Below are positions 45,276-57,086 of a DNA stretch of 64,000 bases, in pieces. The translations under genes and the position numbers were made by a program. This DNA comes from Clostridium sp. (lineage in GTDB: Bacteria > Bacillota_I > Bacilli_A > Acholeplasmatales > Anaeroplasmataceae). The DNA lies in NCBI GenBank assembly GCA_022010015.1, contig CP091735.1:620001-684000 (forward strand). Reading direction: 5' to 3'. Numbering within the stretch: the stretch's first letter is position 1; the number at the start of each line of letters is the position of its first letter. A model generated the notes under the pieces. The model saw only the letters and a list, made by a program, of their open reading frames with translations, ran no database searches and was not told the DNA's origin.

Positions 45276-47431
45276 TAGTAATTAAAATTTAAACTATTAA
45301 CAATTCTTGTATTTGTTTGTGAATCATAAATTGCAAGGATTGAACCCTTTACACCTTGACCATTCCAATTGCATAATGCTAAATCCATTTTAACTGTTTG
45401 ATTTTTCATATTCCTTTAACCAGTTATATTGATTTGCACTTGATGTATACATTAAAAAGCTTTGTATCATCTACAACTACATATAATTTAGATGAGAAGC
45501 CATCTCCTTCAAATAAAAGCTTTCCTGATAATGTATAAATATTTTCAGTTGCTTTTGGATTAGCCTTATTATTCTCACCAATAGGAAGCTCTGCTAAAGC
45601 TTTATCTGTAATAAATGAAGCTGTTGAATAATCTTGCTTACCATAATAATTAACTAAAACCTCAGCATCTAAAATTGCTGTTTGACCAGGCTTATCACCA
45701 ATTGATGTAACCTTTTTACCAGAAATAACTACCTCTTGACCTAGGCTTAGCTTTTCCATTTGTTCATTTGTAGTTGTTACAGCAATTCCTGATGTTTCAT
45801 CTACTAAATAGAATCCAACCTTATTTACTAAGGAAGCAGCAATTATTCCTTTTACAGTAACAATTGAATTATCAGCGGCATCTATTGCAGCCTTTACATT
45901 AATACTATCTACAGTTGCAGGCTCTTTGTATTCTATTCTTTCAACATAAGTAGCTTGTTTGCCATCATAGCTTACAGTAATAGTAATATCTGAATATCCT
46001 ACCTTTTTAGTAGCATGTAATACTGTATCATTATTTTTCATTTGCAATGTAGAAGATATCCTCATTACTTGATGTATATGTAATTTTGGCATCACTAAAT
46101 TTTTAAAATATCTGAAGAAACACTATTTACAAGTGATAAAACAGGATCTCCAGTATATTCACTAAACATTTGACCCTTTGCATAATAATCCATTACAAAA
46201 GTAGGAACCTTTTCTGCTGGGTAAACAAATTCCTCATCATTAATTGAAATAGGAACAAAACGCCACTTACATCCTGATGATGTAGATTTAGCATTTAATG
46301 CTGATAAATAAATTTCACAAACCTTACCATCATATTTATCCATCCAAGCAAAATCCTTACCATTAGCTTGAGTATAAACATAATTACCTGTTGTTCCATC
46401 AAGATCATTTATATAATAATTAACAAAAAGATGCTCCTTGAGACTTTTTTTAACTAAAGCAGTTGTTTTTGGAAAATTGTTGTTGTAATATTTGTTGTTA
46501 TAGGAGTTTCATAAATATCCTTAACTGATTTTTTTCAGTAATCCATGATTTATCATAAGCAGTTGTACCATTATCGTTTGAAACTATTTTAGCATCTTGA
46601 AGCTGACAGCAGCCTTCATAACCAAATTTCTTAGCGTTTGTCTTTTCTTTTTCTAAAATATAATATGTTTTTTTCTCCTAAAATAGTAATTGTATTACCA
46701 ACTTTAACTGAGTTAGCAATTTCGCCACCATAAACATAAATTGAATTAGTATTATCAACTAAATAAATTCCATTAGGAGAAAGACCGTTTGCATAAGTAA
46801 TAGCTGCAACAACACCTGTTGTCTTAATAAGTTTACCACTTTCAGCATTTCTGGCTTCTAAAACTGTCATTTGTTCATATTTAGAATCATCAATTTCTGT
46901 AGAATGATGAACAATTTCTACAATCCAACCACTTTTGATTTGTGGTGTATCGTTATGTAAGCTTAAGTTTGCATATAATGTTACCTCATCACCTACTACA
47001 GGTTTATCTTCTAATTCATTATATCTTTTAACTCCATCAGCACCATATGTACCATAAGCCTCAATACTTCCTGTGCTATCAGTAATTACCATTTGACCAT
47101 ATTGATAGCTAGATATTGATTCAATTGTTCCATGAATATAATATCTTTCTTTTGTTGGATTAGTACTTGTACATAACTTTTTAGCTGCCTCAATACTAAT
47201 AATTTCTTTAGTAGCACTTGTTGAGCTTGAGCTACTTGAGCTACTTGAACTGTTTGAGCTGCTTGAGCTTGTACTACTACTTGAACTTGCACTACTACTT
47301 GGATTTGTTGTACTCATAGAAGAGCTTGAACTGTTTTTCTCATTACCACATGATGTAAGAGAAAAAAAGCTGTTAAAAGCTACTAAGCAAGAAGTACTAA
47401 TTGTTTTTGATTATTGTTTTTTTAATTTCAT
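45276..47431 (-). CDS. Lipoprotein with poly-Ser linker and OB-fold repeats
   Basis: The signal peptide ends in a lipobox-like LTSCGNEKN, followed by a linker of ~45 residues that is nearly all Ser with Thr/Ala (about 47205-47330). Two or three OB-fold-like domains follow: EIISIEAAKKLC ... RYYIHGTIESISSYQYGQMV, VIEIVHHSTEIDD, GVVAAITYANGLSPNGIYLV, and later TVKGIIAASLVNKVGFYLVD and GQEVVISGKKVTSIG. The repeats GxIxxI...Y.V(D/T)...GxI resemble extracellular OB domains seen in YhcR-type nucleases, but no nuclease motif is visible. About 715 codons. GAGG lies upstream of the ATG. Confidence 0.7.
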
Positions 47432-47519
47432 ACTTTTTACCTCACACACTTTAATTATAAAACAAAATTATAATATTACAAGTTTCGACATTCAAATAAA
47501 AAAACGCTTTTTATTCAAA

Positions 47520-47548
47520 AACTACTAGTATTATTAGTTCTAGTAGTT
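47520..47548 (-). terminator. Terminator of the rpmH-rnpA-yidC-jag operon
   Basis: Stem AACTACTAG / CTAGTAGTT, loop of 11 bases, followed by TTTTTG on the minus strand, just after the jag stop. Confidence 0.85.
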
Positions 47549-47555
47549 AAAATAA

Positions 47556-48177
47556 TTATTCTTTATTTTTTTCTTTGGTTTAATGACCAATGCTCTTTCA
47601 GCACCTTCACCCTCAGATTCAGTATAAACATCACGCCAATCACTTAATTTTTTTCATGAATTACACGACGCTCATAGGAATTCATAGGTCTTAATTTTAC
47701 AGCAACACCGCTTTTTGCAACTTCCTTAGCTGTTTTTGTAGCTAAGATTTCTAATTGTTGATTACGATTATTTTTTTGTAAGAACCAATATCTAAAGATG
47801 TAATAACTCGATCCTTTGTATACATAGAGATAACATTTCTAACTAAAGTTTGAAGTGCATCTAATGTATTTCCTTTAGCTCCAATTAATAAAGGATTTTT
47901 CATCACTATTAATCATATAATGAATTTCAGATTCATCATTAATGTTTCTTGCCTCTAGAAGGTATTTAACATTTAAAGCCTTTTAAGATACCTTCTAAAT
48001 ATCTTTTTACCTTCAAGTGTTAGATTAACATCAACTAATGCTTCACAATTTAATCCTGATGGTAATTCGCCTAATACATTAATAAAGATTTTTATCGCTA
48101 GAGATATGTAATTTCTCTACAGCTTTATTCATTGCTTCCTCAGCTGATGAAGCAATTATTTCAATTTTTTTCTGCAT
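47556..48177 (-). CDS. jag: KhpB/Jag RNA-binding protein (Jag-N, KH, R3H)
   Basis: Jag-N domain MQKKIEIIASSAEEAMNKAV, a KH domain with NSDEKSLIIGAKGNTLDALQ (about 47850-47910; GxxG as GAKG), then R3H with AKEVAKSGVAVKLRPMNSYE and RRVIHEK (about 47650-47740). About 207 residues, normal for Bacilli. It acts with KhpA as an RNA chaperone; gene order after yidC is conserved. Breaks near 48085, 47985, 47900, 47780, 47650 and 47570. Confidence 0.92.
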
Positions 48178-48197
48178 AATCTCTTTACCTCTACATC

Positions 48198-49160
48198 TTA
48201 GCTTTCATTTTTATAATAGTTTCTTTCATTCATAATACGACCAACCTGTGATTGACCTAATTGATAAATACCACCAATTAACCAATATAGTGCTAATGAT
48301 GTTGAAGATAATGACATAATTACAAACATAACAGTCATAATTGAATTCATCATTTTCATCTGCTTTGCTTGATCATCAGCCTTAGGATTTTTATTAGGAT
48401 AATTCTTTTGGTAGCTTGGCTTTCTTGTTGCTAGCTTTTGACTTATAATTGTAACAGCACCAAACATTAAAGCAATTACAACAGCAAAAACTTTATCATG
48501 AGTAGTTGTAGCCTGATAGAAACTAGTATTTAATTCAAAATAATTAAATAATTTTTGTATTTATTAACGCAAATTTTTCCTGCAGTTTCAACACTGGCAA
48601 TTCCTCCAGCAACAGTTGTAGTTGTTGTTAGGTTAATACGACGAACAACCTCATACATTGCCATAAAAATAGGGAATTGAAGTATCATAGTAAAGAAGCA
48701 ACCAAATGGATTGAATTTATATTTTTTATATAAACTCATCATTTCTTGATTCATTCTATTTTTACTTTCAGGATCTGTTCTTCCATAATATTTTCTTTGA
48801 ATTTTTTCCATTTCTGGTTGCATAACAGTCATCTTAATAGATGTACCGTTTTGCTTTGAATAAATAGGCCATGCAATTGTTCTAACGATTAGAGTAGTAA
48901 AAATAATACCCCATGCATAAGAATTTCCAAGACCTTTTCCAATAGCTGAACAAAGCCATGCAATTGGATAAGATATAATTGCAATTGGCCAACCAGTAAT
49001 AGCTTGACCCCACCACTCAAAAATCAAATTCTGCTCCATAAGTAGTATATACTTTTTGGCTCCAATTTCCTTGACGGCAGCTTGTTAATCCAAATAACAT
49101 TATAAAAACAAAGGTTAACGCAACAATTTTATTTAAATGTCTATTAAAGAAATGTCTCAA
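48198..49160 (-). CDS. yidC: Membrane insertase YidC/Oxa1 family (SpoIIIJ-like)
   Basis: Lipoprotein-type signal NKIVALTFVFIMLFGLTSC, then the conserved core SYAWGIIFTTLIVRTIAWPI (about 48880-48940, with the groove Arg), MQPEMEKIQRKYYGRTDPES, MSLYKKYKFNPFGCFFTMIL and QFPIFMAMYEVVRRI. The final segments are SIMTVMFVIMSLSSTSLALY. About 320 residues. The TTG start has GGAG nine bases upstream and overlaps the rnpA TGA (TTGA). Breaks near 49050 and 48540. Confidence 0.96.
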
Positions 49161-49519
49161 TTGTTTTTTTCTCCTTGGTAATTTTTAAGTTTATTTAGTA
49201 GAAATTCTAATTGTTCTTTTGTTTGTTGGTAGGATAAATCTAATATACTTTTTCTTTGCAATTATAAAAAAATATCATTATTTTTTTCTCTATCAATTGG
49301 TAGTTCCTCTAAAATAGCTCTAATTCTTCTTTTTTTACACTATTTCTTATAACGGCATTACCAATTTTTCTTTCCTACACTTAACGCATAGCGAAAATGA
49401 ATGGTTTCTGAATTTTTCTTTTTTTGTAGACTGAAAAAAATATTTATTATTCTTGAAGCATTTATTCTTTAAGATTGCTTCAATTTCAGTATTTTTTTCA
49501 CATGATACGTTTTATTCAT
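49157..49519 (-). CDS. rnpA: Ribonuclease P protein component
   Basis: Corrected frame: MNKTYHVKKNTEIEAILKNK, then FRYALSVGKKIGNAVIRNSV and KRRIRAILEELP, the conserved RNR-type signature. About 117 residues. It matures tRNA 5' ends with RnpB RNA. The stop TGA overlaps the yidC TTG start. Several A-run breaks (about 49445, 49405, 49370, 49335, 49270). Confidence 0.93.
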
Positions 49520-49534
49520 ATTAAAAAACAAAAA

Positions 49535-49580
49535 GACGACAAAAAAACAATAAAAAAATAATTTTTTTGATCTTGTCGTC
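49535..49580 (-). terminator. Hairpin between rpmH and rnpA
   Basis: GACGACAA / TTGTCGTC eight-base stem around a 30-base A/T loop, with a T-rich tail on the minus strand. It would reduce read-through from rpmH into rnpA, giving more L34 mRNA than RNase P mRNA. Confidence 0.7.
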
Positions 49581-49608
49581 CTAGTTATGTCAAAATTATT
49601 AAAATTAA

Positions 49609-49746
49609 CTAAACAGCTAATTGTTTTCTACCTTTTTTTACGTCTACGAGCAATTACCTGACGTCCGCTCTTTGAAGCCATACGTACGCGGAAGCCATGA
49701 GTCACTTTTTCTTTTACGTTTATTAGGTTGATATGTTTCTTTTCAC
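49609..49746 (-). CDS. rpmH: Ribosomal protein L34
   Basis: After removing two extra A's the protein reads MKRTYQPNKRKRKVTHGFRV then RMASKSGRQVIARRRKKGRK-QLAV, a canonical 44-45-residue L34. The GTG start at 49746 is supported by AAAGGTGG nine bases upstream; the ATG at 49755 is out of the L34 frame. First gene of the operon leading to jag. Confidence 0.96.
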
Positions 49747-49807
49747 GTTGCATTACCACCTTTCTCACGAAACCATGCTTGTTTATTTTTATCAAAAAAA
49801 TATAATA

Positions 49808-51400
49808 TTATGTCAATAGAATTTTTTTACATAACTTATTTTTTTCTTCTGAATTATGAATTTCTCCACAGCAAGGACATATTATATCCAAATTTGCTGT
49901 GATATTGGTTATGTTTCTATAAAACATTTGTGATTCGTTTTTTTCTTTTAGAAAGCCAATCATTATCATTTGTTTTGATATTTTTTTAAGTTTGTAATTA
50001 AACATTTTTGGTATAACTGTATTCATGCTGCTTAACTTTACAAAATGTATCAACTATTTGCATTTGACAGCTTCTACAAATAAAATAATTTTCTTCTTTT
50101 TCTAAATTGCCGTAGCAAAACGGACAATCTGTTCTTCGATAATCAGAATAAACCATCCCTCTTAATAATATTTGTTCAAGTCTTCTAAATGATTCAATAT
50201 TACTTATACTAACAAATAATCCTTGACTATCCTCATAAGGAACAACAAAAAGGCATTCATTAGCACTTGTTTTTTTCTTTAATATTCTCATAAATCTTAT
50301 TTTTGGCCTTTTAAAAAAACAGAAGGAATTAATACTATTTTTATATAAGAATTCCTTACTTATTTCTATAATAAGTAGATCACAATCATCAATTTGACTA
50401 GAATAAAAAAATGAAGATTCCATTTCTTAAAAATTAAATAATAGATTTAATTTATTTAACTCAATTACTGTATTTTTCATTACAAGAAAAAAATTAAAAT
50501 GGCCTATTGAAAATATTGTTAACAATTTTACAAAATCAAAATAATTCTTATCAAAATCAATTGCCATCTCCATTTCAAAATCATCAACTAGAAAAATTTT
50601 TTTACTTAAAATTTCCTTCTGTAAAACATAAATTTGATGATAATCCTTATGCATTCCTAAAATATTAGTTTTACGAAGAGGTAAATGCTCTTTAAAATTT
50701 TTATTTTTTTGATATATTGGTAAATGTAATCTTGAGGTAATAATATTTTCTAAATAACTTAATTTATTGATACATCTTTTTGTAACATCATAATATTTTG
50801 AAAAGTTTCTAATATATCCTGTATGAAGCTTACCTAGTGCTAAAAAAAATAATTCATATGGTTTTTTTCTTTCTAAGATATTAAATTCAATTGTTTGATT
50901 AGAATAAATATATTCCTTCAAATACCTATTATTCTCTTTGATAAAATCTAAAATATCGTCAATTGTGTTACAAAAAAACTCGATTCTCATAAATACTATA
51001 ATTATCGTTATAGGTTTTTAGTTAAAAAGCTTCACTGGCTTTATTCCATCATCTGTTAAATCATCCCATAGCTCACTATGAGATGCAATATGAATAATGC
51101 TTGATTGATTTATTCCTCTAACTGATTCAATTGGTAAAACCTCCTCATTTTCTTTTAAGTGAAGAAGAGGGTGAACAAAAATACTTTTAATTGCTGGAAG
51201 TCTTTTAATTATTTCATCAATTTTTAATTTTCTAAGGTATCATAATCAATATCTGGATCAACCATAAAAAGGGTTAATTCCTTTATTAAATAATTATCAA
51301 ATTGTAAATAAGTGAATTTAGTATGCTTTTTTTGTAAATTTATCAATTACTTGATACTCATTACATAAAAATTTTTGATATCATTTTCCTTTTTATTCAT
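49808..51400 (-). CDS. DUF2357-like (McrC-related) protein with C-terminal zinc ribbons
   Basis: Several segments read as one chain once frames are joined. The DUF2357-type core is SIIHIASHSELWDDLTDDGI, KPVKLFN, KTYNDNYSIYENRVF (about 50965-51120), a pattern shared with McrC-like partners of AAA ATPases. A middle region follows (DTVIE-type, KHLPLRKTNILGM). A zinc-ribbon pair comes next (CPFCYGN ... CRSC at about 50060-50135) and a further CPCCGE near 49870. No clear PD-(D/E)xK nuclease triad was found. About 530 codons. The start is two bases from the McrB-like stop. A TAA interrupts the frame at 50427; I take it as an indel effect, though two proteins are possible. Confidence 0.6.
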
Positions 51401-51402
51401 AA

Positions 51403-53674
51403 TTAATCCTCGTTTAATTTACGAACAAAGGCGCTACACATAAATAAGCCGATTTCATCAAAGGAAGAGGCTAACTCCTCCTTATCATCAACATTTTTAT
51501 ATTCTAGCTTACTAACCACCTTACTCAGCATTATTTTTTTCAATAGCACTATTTAATACATCCTTATTGTTAAAACAAGCACAATAAATATTAACAAAGT
51601 CTTCAATTTGCTTTTAAAATTCTATTTCCAAAGGAGATATTATATTTGCTAAGAAGTTGTTCAACATTAGAAATTATTTGGTTTCCATCAGCATCGAAAT
51701 TACCATTTTTTTAGCTTCATTTAATAAAGCAGCTAGGGTATCATAATTAATAAATTTAGGTAACATAGGCTCAGAATAATTATGAACTTTAGGAGCACGC
51801 TTATTAAAATTCATTGTTTGAGCTCTATCATAAACTTTATCACTAATTTCAAATGTACTCTCATCTCTATTTGCAGTTCCAATAAACCAAACATTTTTAG
51901 GTATTTTTAATGTATGACCATTTTCCAACGCTAAGTACTCAAACTTTTGCCCATTAATTGTTTTTAAATAATCCAACATTTAAAAAGTTTAATTTTTTTC
52001 TTTTTATCCTCTTCATTTTCCATTAATGATAGAAAATCTGAAAAAAATAATATTCAATTCTACTTAGGTTCATTTCATCTAAAACTATAAAGGTAGGAAT
52101 ATCTTTGTTTAATGCCGCCTTATAAAGACATTGAGTAAATTTTTTTAGGTGTATAGGTTTTTACTAAACTCATTATAATAGCCTAATAGTTCATTTTTAT
52201 CACGCCATGATGATTCAACCTCAACTATTTCACAATTTCCCATAATAGCTTCCATAAAAAAATTTTTAGGTAGACTTGTTTTTACCTGTTCCACTCATTC
52301 CTTGAAGAATAGCTAGCCTTGAAGCACCAAGTCCGGCAACAAAGGTGGCAATATCCTCCCTTGAATAAGATAAATGAAGACGAGAATTTTTAGCATAATT
52401 TACAATAAATTCAACAACATCAGGTAATGTTGGATTAATATATGGTTCGTTTTCTCTTTGAAGCAAATCAGCATCATATCTAGGTTTATTATTATCTATT
52501 TCTGTTAATGCTGGACAAGCATCAAAATCTAATATCTTTCCTTCTTGTTTTATAGATTCAGAATTTTTCAACTACATTTTTGTATAGGCTTTGTTTCTTC
52601 CTTAGATTCCTTTTCATTGTTATCTGGCATAGCCTCTACAAGACCAAATATCTTTTTTTGATTGTGAATAGTTCCTACAATAGTCATAATAATTATAACT
52701 ACAAAGCTCATAATAAAAACAAAAATTGACTGGCTTTTTACAGTGGTTGTGTATGTTCCTACAACAGTTATTCCATATTTTTTGCCTAGCTTGTTAATTA
52801 AATCTTGAATGGTTTGTTCATTGATTTTTTTGAGTTATTTGATAATAAACTCCAAAAAAATACCTATTAAAAAAAGCATAACAAAACATTTACGTAGGCT
52901 GTTATCTTCACTATACGATCGTAGTCTTCAAATTTAGCCAAGAAGCAAACAAATGTGTAAATAAACAATGAAGCTGAAATTACTAAAACACAAAAGAAAA
53001 TAAAAGAAACAACTAAATAGCTGCCATTTAAGTCCTTGTAATTAAAAAAATAAAATCTCTCCCCTTTAAAAAGAAGAGTTGTTTTATTTCCTACATAATT
53101 CATTTCAATATCAACAATATTAAATAATAATGATGAAAAATGTTATAACTGTTAATAAAATAATAAATAAAAGTTCCCATACTCGATAATATGACTTTTT
53201 TTCTTCATTATTATCTGGCATAGCTCTACTTGCCCCTATAACAAAGGAATTAATTACAATAACAATAAGCATTAACAATAAAGGGATAAAGCTTGCCGTG
53301 GTTGTTTCAATTTTTTTGACATTATTATAAAATGTTATACCATAGCCTATAAAAAAAGAAAAATAATTGTTAATAATAATGATCCATATATAGCATTTTT
53401 TTAGACTTAAGATAATATTTTTTTCTTATCTGAAAATATAAACATATTTGCTGAGAGAGTATTTAATAGATTTATTAAAAAAATAATATAAACATAATTA
53501 TAAATAATGAATATAACATTATTTTTATTGTGTTTAACAAAAAAACAGCTAGAAATTATTAAATTATCACCTTTTACCTTAACAACAGGAATAAAGAAAA
53601 ACTAATATTGTTACAGCTACACTTATTATTTGTAACAATAACTCTATTTTTTTGTTTTTTTGGTTATCTTCCAT
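51403..53674 (-). CDS. Membrane-tethered McrB-like AAA+ ATPase
   Basis: N-terminal ~370 residues carry two tandem, similar membrane modules, each ending in AMPDNNE plus a charged stretch (about 53205-53235 and 52610-52640). The AAA+ domain follows: LGASRLAILQGMSGTGKTSL (Walker A, about 52265-52330), SWRDKNELLGYYN, TFIVLDEMNLSRIEYYFSDF (Walker B, about 52050-52100), and VWFIGTANRDESTFEISDKV with YDRA (sensor 1 and Arg finger, about 51825-51900). These are MoxR/McrB-group motifs. A C-terminal helical tail ends KLNED. Start at 53674 has GAGG eight bases upstream. About 757 codons; many A/T-run breaks. It is the likely motor of a two- or three-gene membrane system with the DUF2357 protein. Confidence 0.7.
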
Positions 53675-54138
53675 ATTTATTACCTCACTTAAAATCTTAT
53701 CTTGATAAACTACTAACAAAAAAAGCACATTATTCCTAAAAATTATAGAAATGATTGCTAAAAAAATACAAAAGCCTTTAATTATATGGTAGGCCATATT
53801 AATTCCTATTAAATAAAAAGGAAATTAACATATTTAAAATTGTTAATACATACAAAAAGCTTGTACTTTTTTTCTTAAAAAGTAAGAGATAAGGCAATAA
53901 TTCCTAAGAAGATACTAATTAAATACAATATAACTAGACCTAAAAAAAAGGGGTGGAGCATAATTAATATTGTAATAAATACTTGCATACTCAAATATAT
54001 TATATTTTTTTGTTTCTATCGAAAGATATTCATTTTGTTTCAATTTACAAAGCATTATTATTAAGAAAAAAACAAAAATATTGCTTGATATGCTATAAAA
54101 AAATATTTTTCCCTTCGTTTTTTTAATTTATTATTCAT
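53675..54138 (-). CDS. Small membrane protein upstream of the McrB-like ATPase
   Basis: Corrected: MNNKLKKRREKYFFIAYQAI, a membrane segment (FLFFFLIIMLC), a short loop with YLSIETKKYNIFEYASIYYN, then segments LVILYLISIFLGIIALSL, YVLTILNMLISFLF and IIKGFCIFLAIISIIF. GAGG lies five bases upstream of the ATG. Its layout resembles the membrane modules of the next gene, so it may be a third copy. The C-terminal end runs into the ATPase start; whether they are fused depends on indels near 53800 and 53730. Confidence 0.5.
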
Positions 54139-54222
54139 AATGACCTCATTTAATTTAGTTAACTAAATTATAATCTTTTATTGCATTAAAGTCAATTTTT
54201 TTATCTAAAAAAATATTTCTTG

Positions 54223-56798
54223 TTATGTATATTTAATAATTGCTTCTATAATTTTTTTAGCTTCAACAGGCTTTGATAAATAATTTGTCATACCACAAGC
54301 TTTTTCCTTTTTAAAATATCATCACAAAAAGCATTGGCGCTCATCCCAATAATAGGAATTATTTGATTTTTTTGCCTAATTATTTTAGTTGTCTCATAGC
54401 CATTCTTTTTTGGGCATTTGAATATCCATAAATATTAGATCATAGCTATTTGTATTAAAAAGCTCTAGCGCCTCATCACCATCATAAGCACTATCTACAC
54501 TAGCACCTGTTTTAGTTATTATTTGTGTAGCTATTTCCATATTAATTAAATTATCCTCAACAAGAAGTATTTTTTTACCATGTAGATTTGCACTATTTTT
54601 CAATTTGATTTTTTTAGATTCGATTATTTCGTTATTTATTTTTAAAGCTAAAAAGAAAGAATAACCTTAGTTCCTTCATTTATTTCACTAGAAATCTTTA
54701 TTTCACCACCAAGTAAATCTACCAAAGATTTAGTAATAGTTAATCCTATACCTGTTCCTTCTCTTTCTTCGTTCTCTCTATTAAATGGTTCAAAAAAATA
54801 TTATTTAAAAAAATTACTAGTCATACCAATTCCACTATCTTCAACAATAAAATTAAGCTTTGCTTCCTCGTAGTTCATATTATCCTCGCCAATTACTCGA
54901 AATAATACCTTACCATTCGGCTTATTATATTTAATAGCATTGGAAATAACATTAAATATAATTTGCTTTTAATCTTTTAGAATCAGTCTTAATATAATTT
55001 TTGTTTTATATTTACAAAATCATACTCAAATTTAATTTTTTTGTTTTAATGCTAATCCTTCAGCTACACCAACTATTTCTGATAATAATTCAGTAAGAAC
55101 TATATTATCACTTACTAAGCCTAATTTACCATTTTTCAATTCGTGATAAATCTAACATTTCATTTATCAGCTTTAATAAATGACTAGATGATTCCCTAAT
55201 AATTTTTTTAAATTATTCTTTTTCATCGTTATGAAGATAATCCTTCATCAGCATCAAATCAGTTATTCCTGTTATCGCATTAAGTGGTGTTCTTAAATCA
55301 TGCGACATTCTAGATAAAAACACCGTTTTAGCTTGCGATGCATTAGTAGCACTTGTAAAAAGCGTCATTTAATATTTTCTTATTATTTTTCCTCACAAAT
55401 AAAATTTTTCATTTATATCCGTAATTAAAAAGAATGGCACTGACTACTTTTATTTCCAATCTTATTATTCAATATTATAAATGCTTGATACCATTTTATT
55501 AAATTATTAGCTTTTTAATTGAAATTTGATACTAACAGATTGTTTATTTTTTTAAGATTTTTGCTTAATATTTTTCAATTTTTAAAAAAATTCTTTTTAC
55601 AATTTTAGTATCACCAAAACAGTTATTGATAATCATTTCATTAATATAATCATCAAAGCTTATATTATCCAAAGTATTTTTTTGGAAAGAGAATGATACC
55701 TATTATGTGTTAAATCTATTATTAAGGATATTTCGTATTTATTTGATAATTTAGCTATAATATTATTACTTTCAAATTCATCTGTTATATCCTTATAACA
55801 AATTAAAGCATTATATTTTTGTATTTAAAACTGGTAATATATTATATTCCATTAATTTATATTCATCATTATAAATATGATGAACAGAAAAAGATACTTT
55901 CCTTTTTATTTTTTTATAATATTTTTTTATGCTTAAAAGCTTTTTTTACTTTGTTTTTTTGTCATAATAATAAATAACCTCATTTAAATTATCCAAAAAA
56001 ATCACTATATTTTTTTAAATTTTTTTGATTTCTGAATCATTATTTACTAAATAAGAAATATTTTTCACTTTTTTTAAGTTTAAGTTTCCTATAAAAAGAA
56101 AAGCTATGAGCTATAGTTTTTTTAATAAATTATTCTTTTTCTTCATGAATCTTTATTATTTTTTTCTTTTTATAATTAGTAATATCATTTAAGACAAAGC
56201 TCGCAATAATATCTTTAGTTTTAGAATCCTGCGATATAAAAAAAGTGAAGCATTCATAAATTGATAGGTTTTTCGTTTTAAATTCTAACTCATAAAAAAA
56301 TTGTTTTTCTTCATACATTGCTAAGAGCTTATCTTTAGATAATTCTCTATATTTTCTTTCAAGCATATATTTTTCATAAAACAAATAAAAAGAAGGCATC
56401 TACATTATCCCCTTTTTTACACCCAATATATTCTAAAAATGATTTATCATTAAAGCTTGGCATATCTGAAGATACCTCATCTTTAGTTAAATTAAGCACA
56501 ACAGTCATTACATAATCAGCAATGTTGTAATCAACATCTAAATCATAATTATAATTGTTATTATATACACAGCCTATTGTTTTTTTGAATCATAAGAAAA
56601 AAATTCAAATTTATTGAATTACTTATTTTATTATCCTTATATTTTTTTAATTCCTCAAAAAAATCCAAGTCTTTTGTTTATCAAAAAGCTTGTCAAAAGC
56701 TTTCGTTAGCATAAATTAAGACATTTTTCATTATTATATAAGGCAATAGCATTAGGTAAGGCATCATATTCCTTTATTTTTTTCATTTCCTGTGACAT
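54223..56798 (-). CDS. Hybrid histidine kinase with C-terminal receiver domain
   Basis: No membrane segment is evident, so it is likely cytoplasmic. Domains: N-terminal PAS-like regions (about 55700-56790; MSQEMKKIKEYDALPNAIAL, PSFYLFYEKYM, TKDIIASFVLNDITNYKKKK), HisKA with phosphoacceptor His in FLSRMSHDLRTPLNAITG (about 55275-55330), HATPase (about 54660-55000; VIEDSGIG-type region around 54835) and receiver ILLVEDNLINMEIATQII with Asp in DLIFMDIQMP (about 54415-54445) and Lys in YLSKPVEAK. GGGGTGAG lies upstream of the ATG next to oriC. About 860 codons, heavily broken. The partner and signal are unknown. Confidence 0.82.
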
Positions 56799-56883
56799 AA
56801 TCTCACCCCAAATTAATTATAGCATTTATAAAAAAACAAGGTCAAAACATTTCGCTCGACAAATTAAGCACATTTTTGACCTT

Positions 56884-57086
56884 TTATCCACACAAAAAAA
56901 GATTTTTTTGTTAGTAATTTTTTTATAATTGTGGATAACTTATCCACCAATTTTTGTCCATTGTGGAAATGTGGATAATTTAATATTTTTGGCGTATTTT
57001 TCTACAATTTTTAGCATATTTTATCCACAATTTTTTTGGGGATAACTATTGTGAATACAAAAAATATCCACATTTTTTGTGGATAA
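56884..57086. other. oriC: DnaA-box cluster upstream of dnaA
   Basis: Perfect TTATCCACA boxes at 56884-56892 and 57021-57029; reverse TGTGGATAA at 56930-56938, 56970-56978 and 57078-57086; near-consensus boxes TTATCCACC at 56940-56948 and ATATCCACA at 57064-57072, plus GGGGATAA near 57038. The last pair faces each other and could form a hairpin. A very A+T-rich stretch follows (57090-57180). The strand of genes flips here, as expected for a replication origin. The whole region 56799-57206 holds no gene. Confidence 0.9.

Noticed and set aside
47086..47292. Second reading frame over the Ser-rich region (Gln/Val/Ala repeats)
   Set aside because: It is the out-of-frame reading of the poly-Ser codons; the Ser frame continues into the OB-fold domains.
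49808..51400. PD-(D/E)xK nuclease in the DUF2357-like protein
   Set aside because: IDDCDLLIIEIS looks faintly like the core, but the Lys is missing and no supporting motif was found, so I did not call a nuclease.
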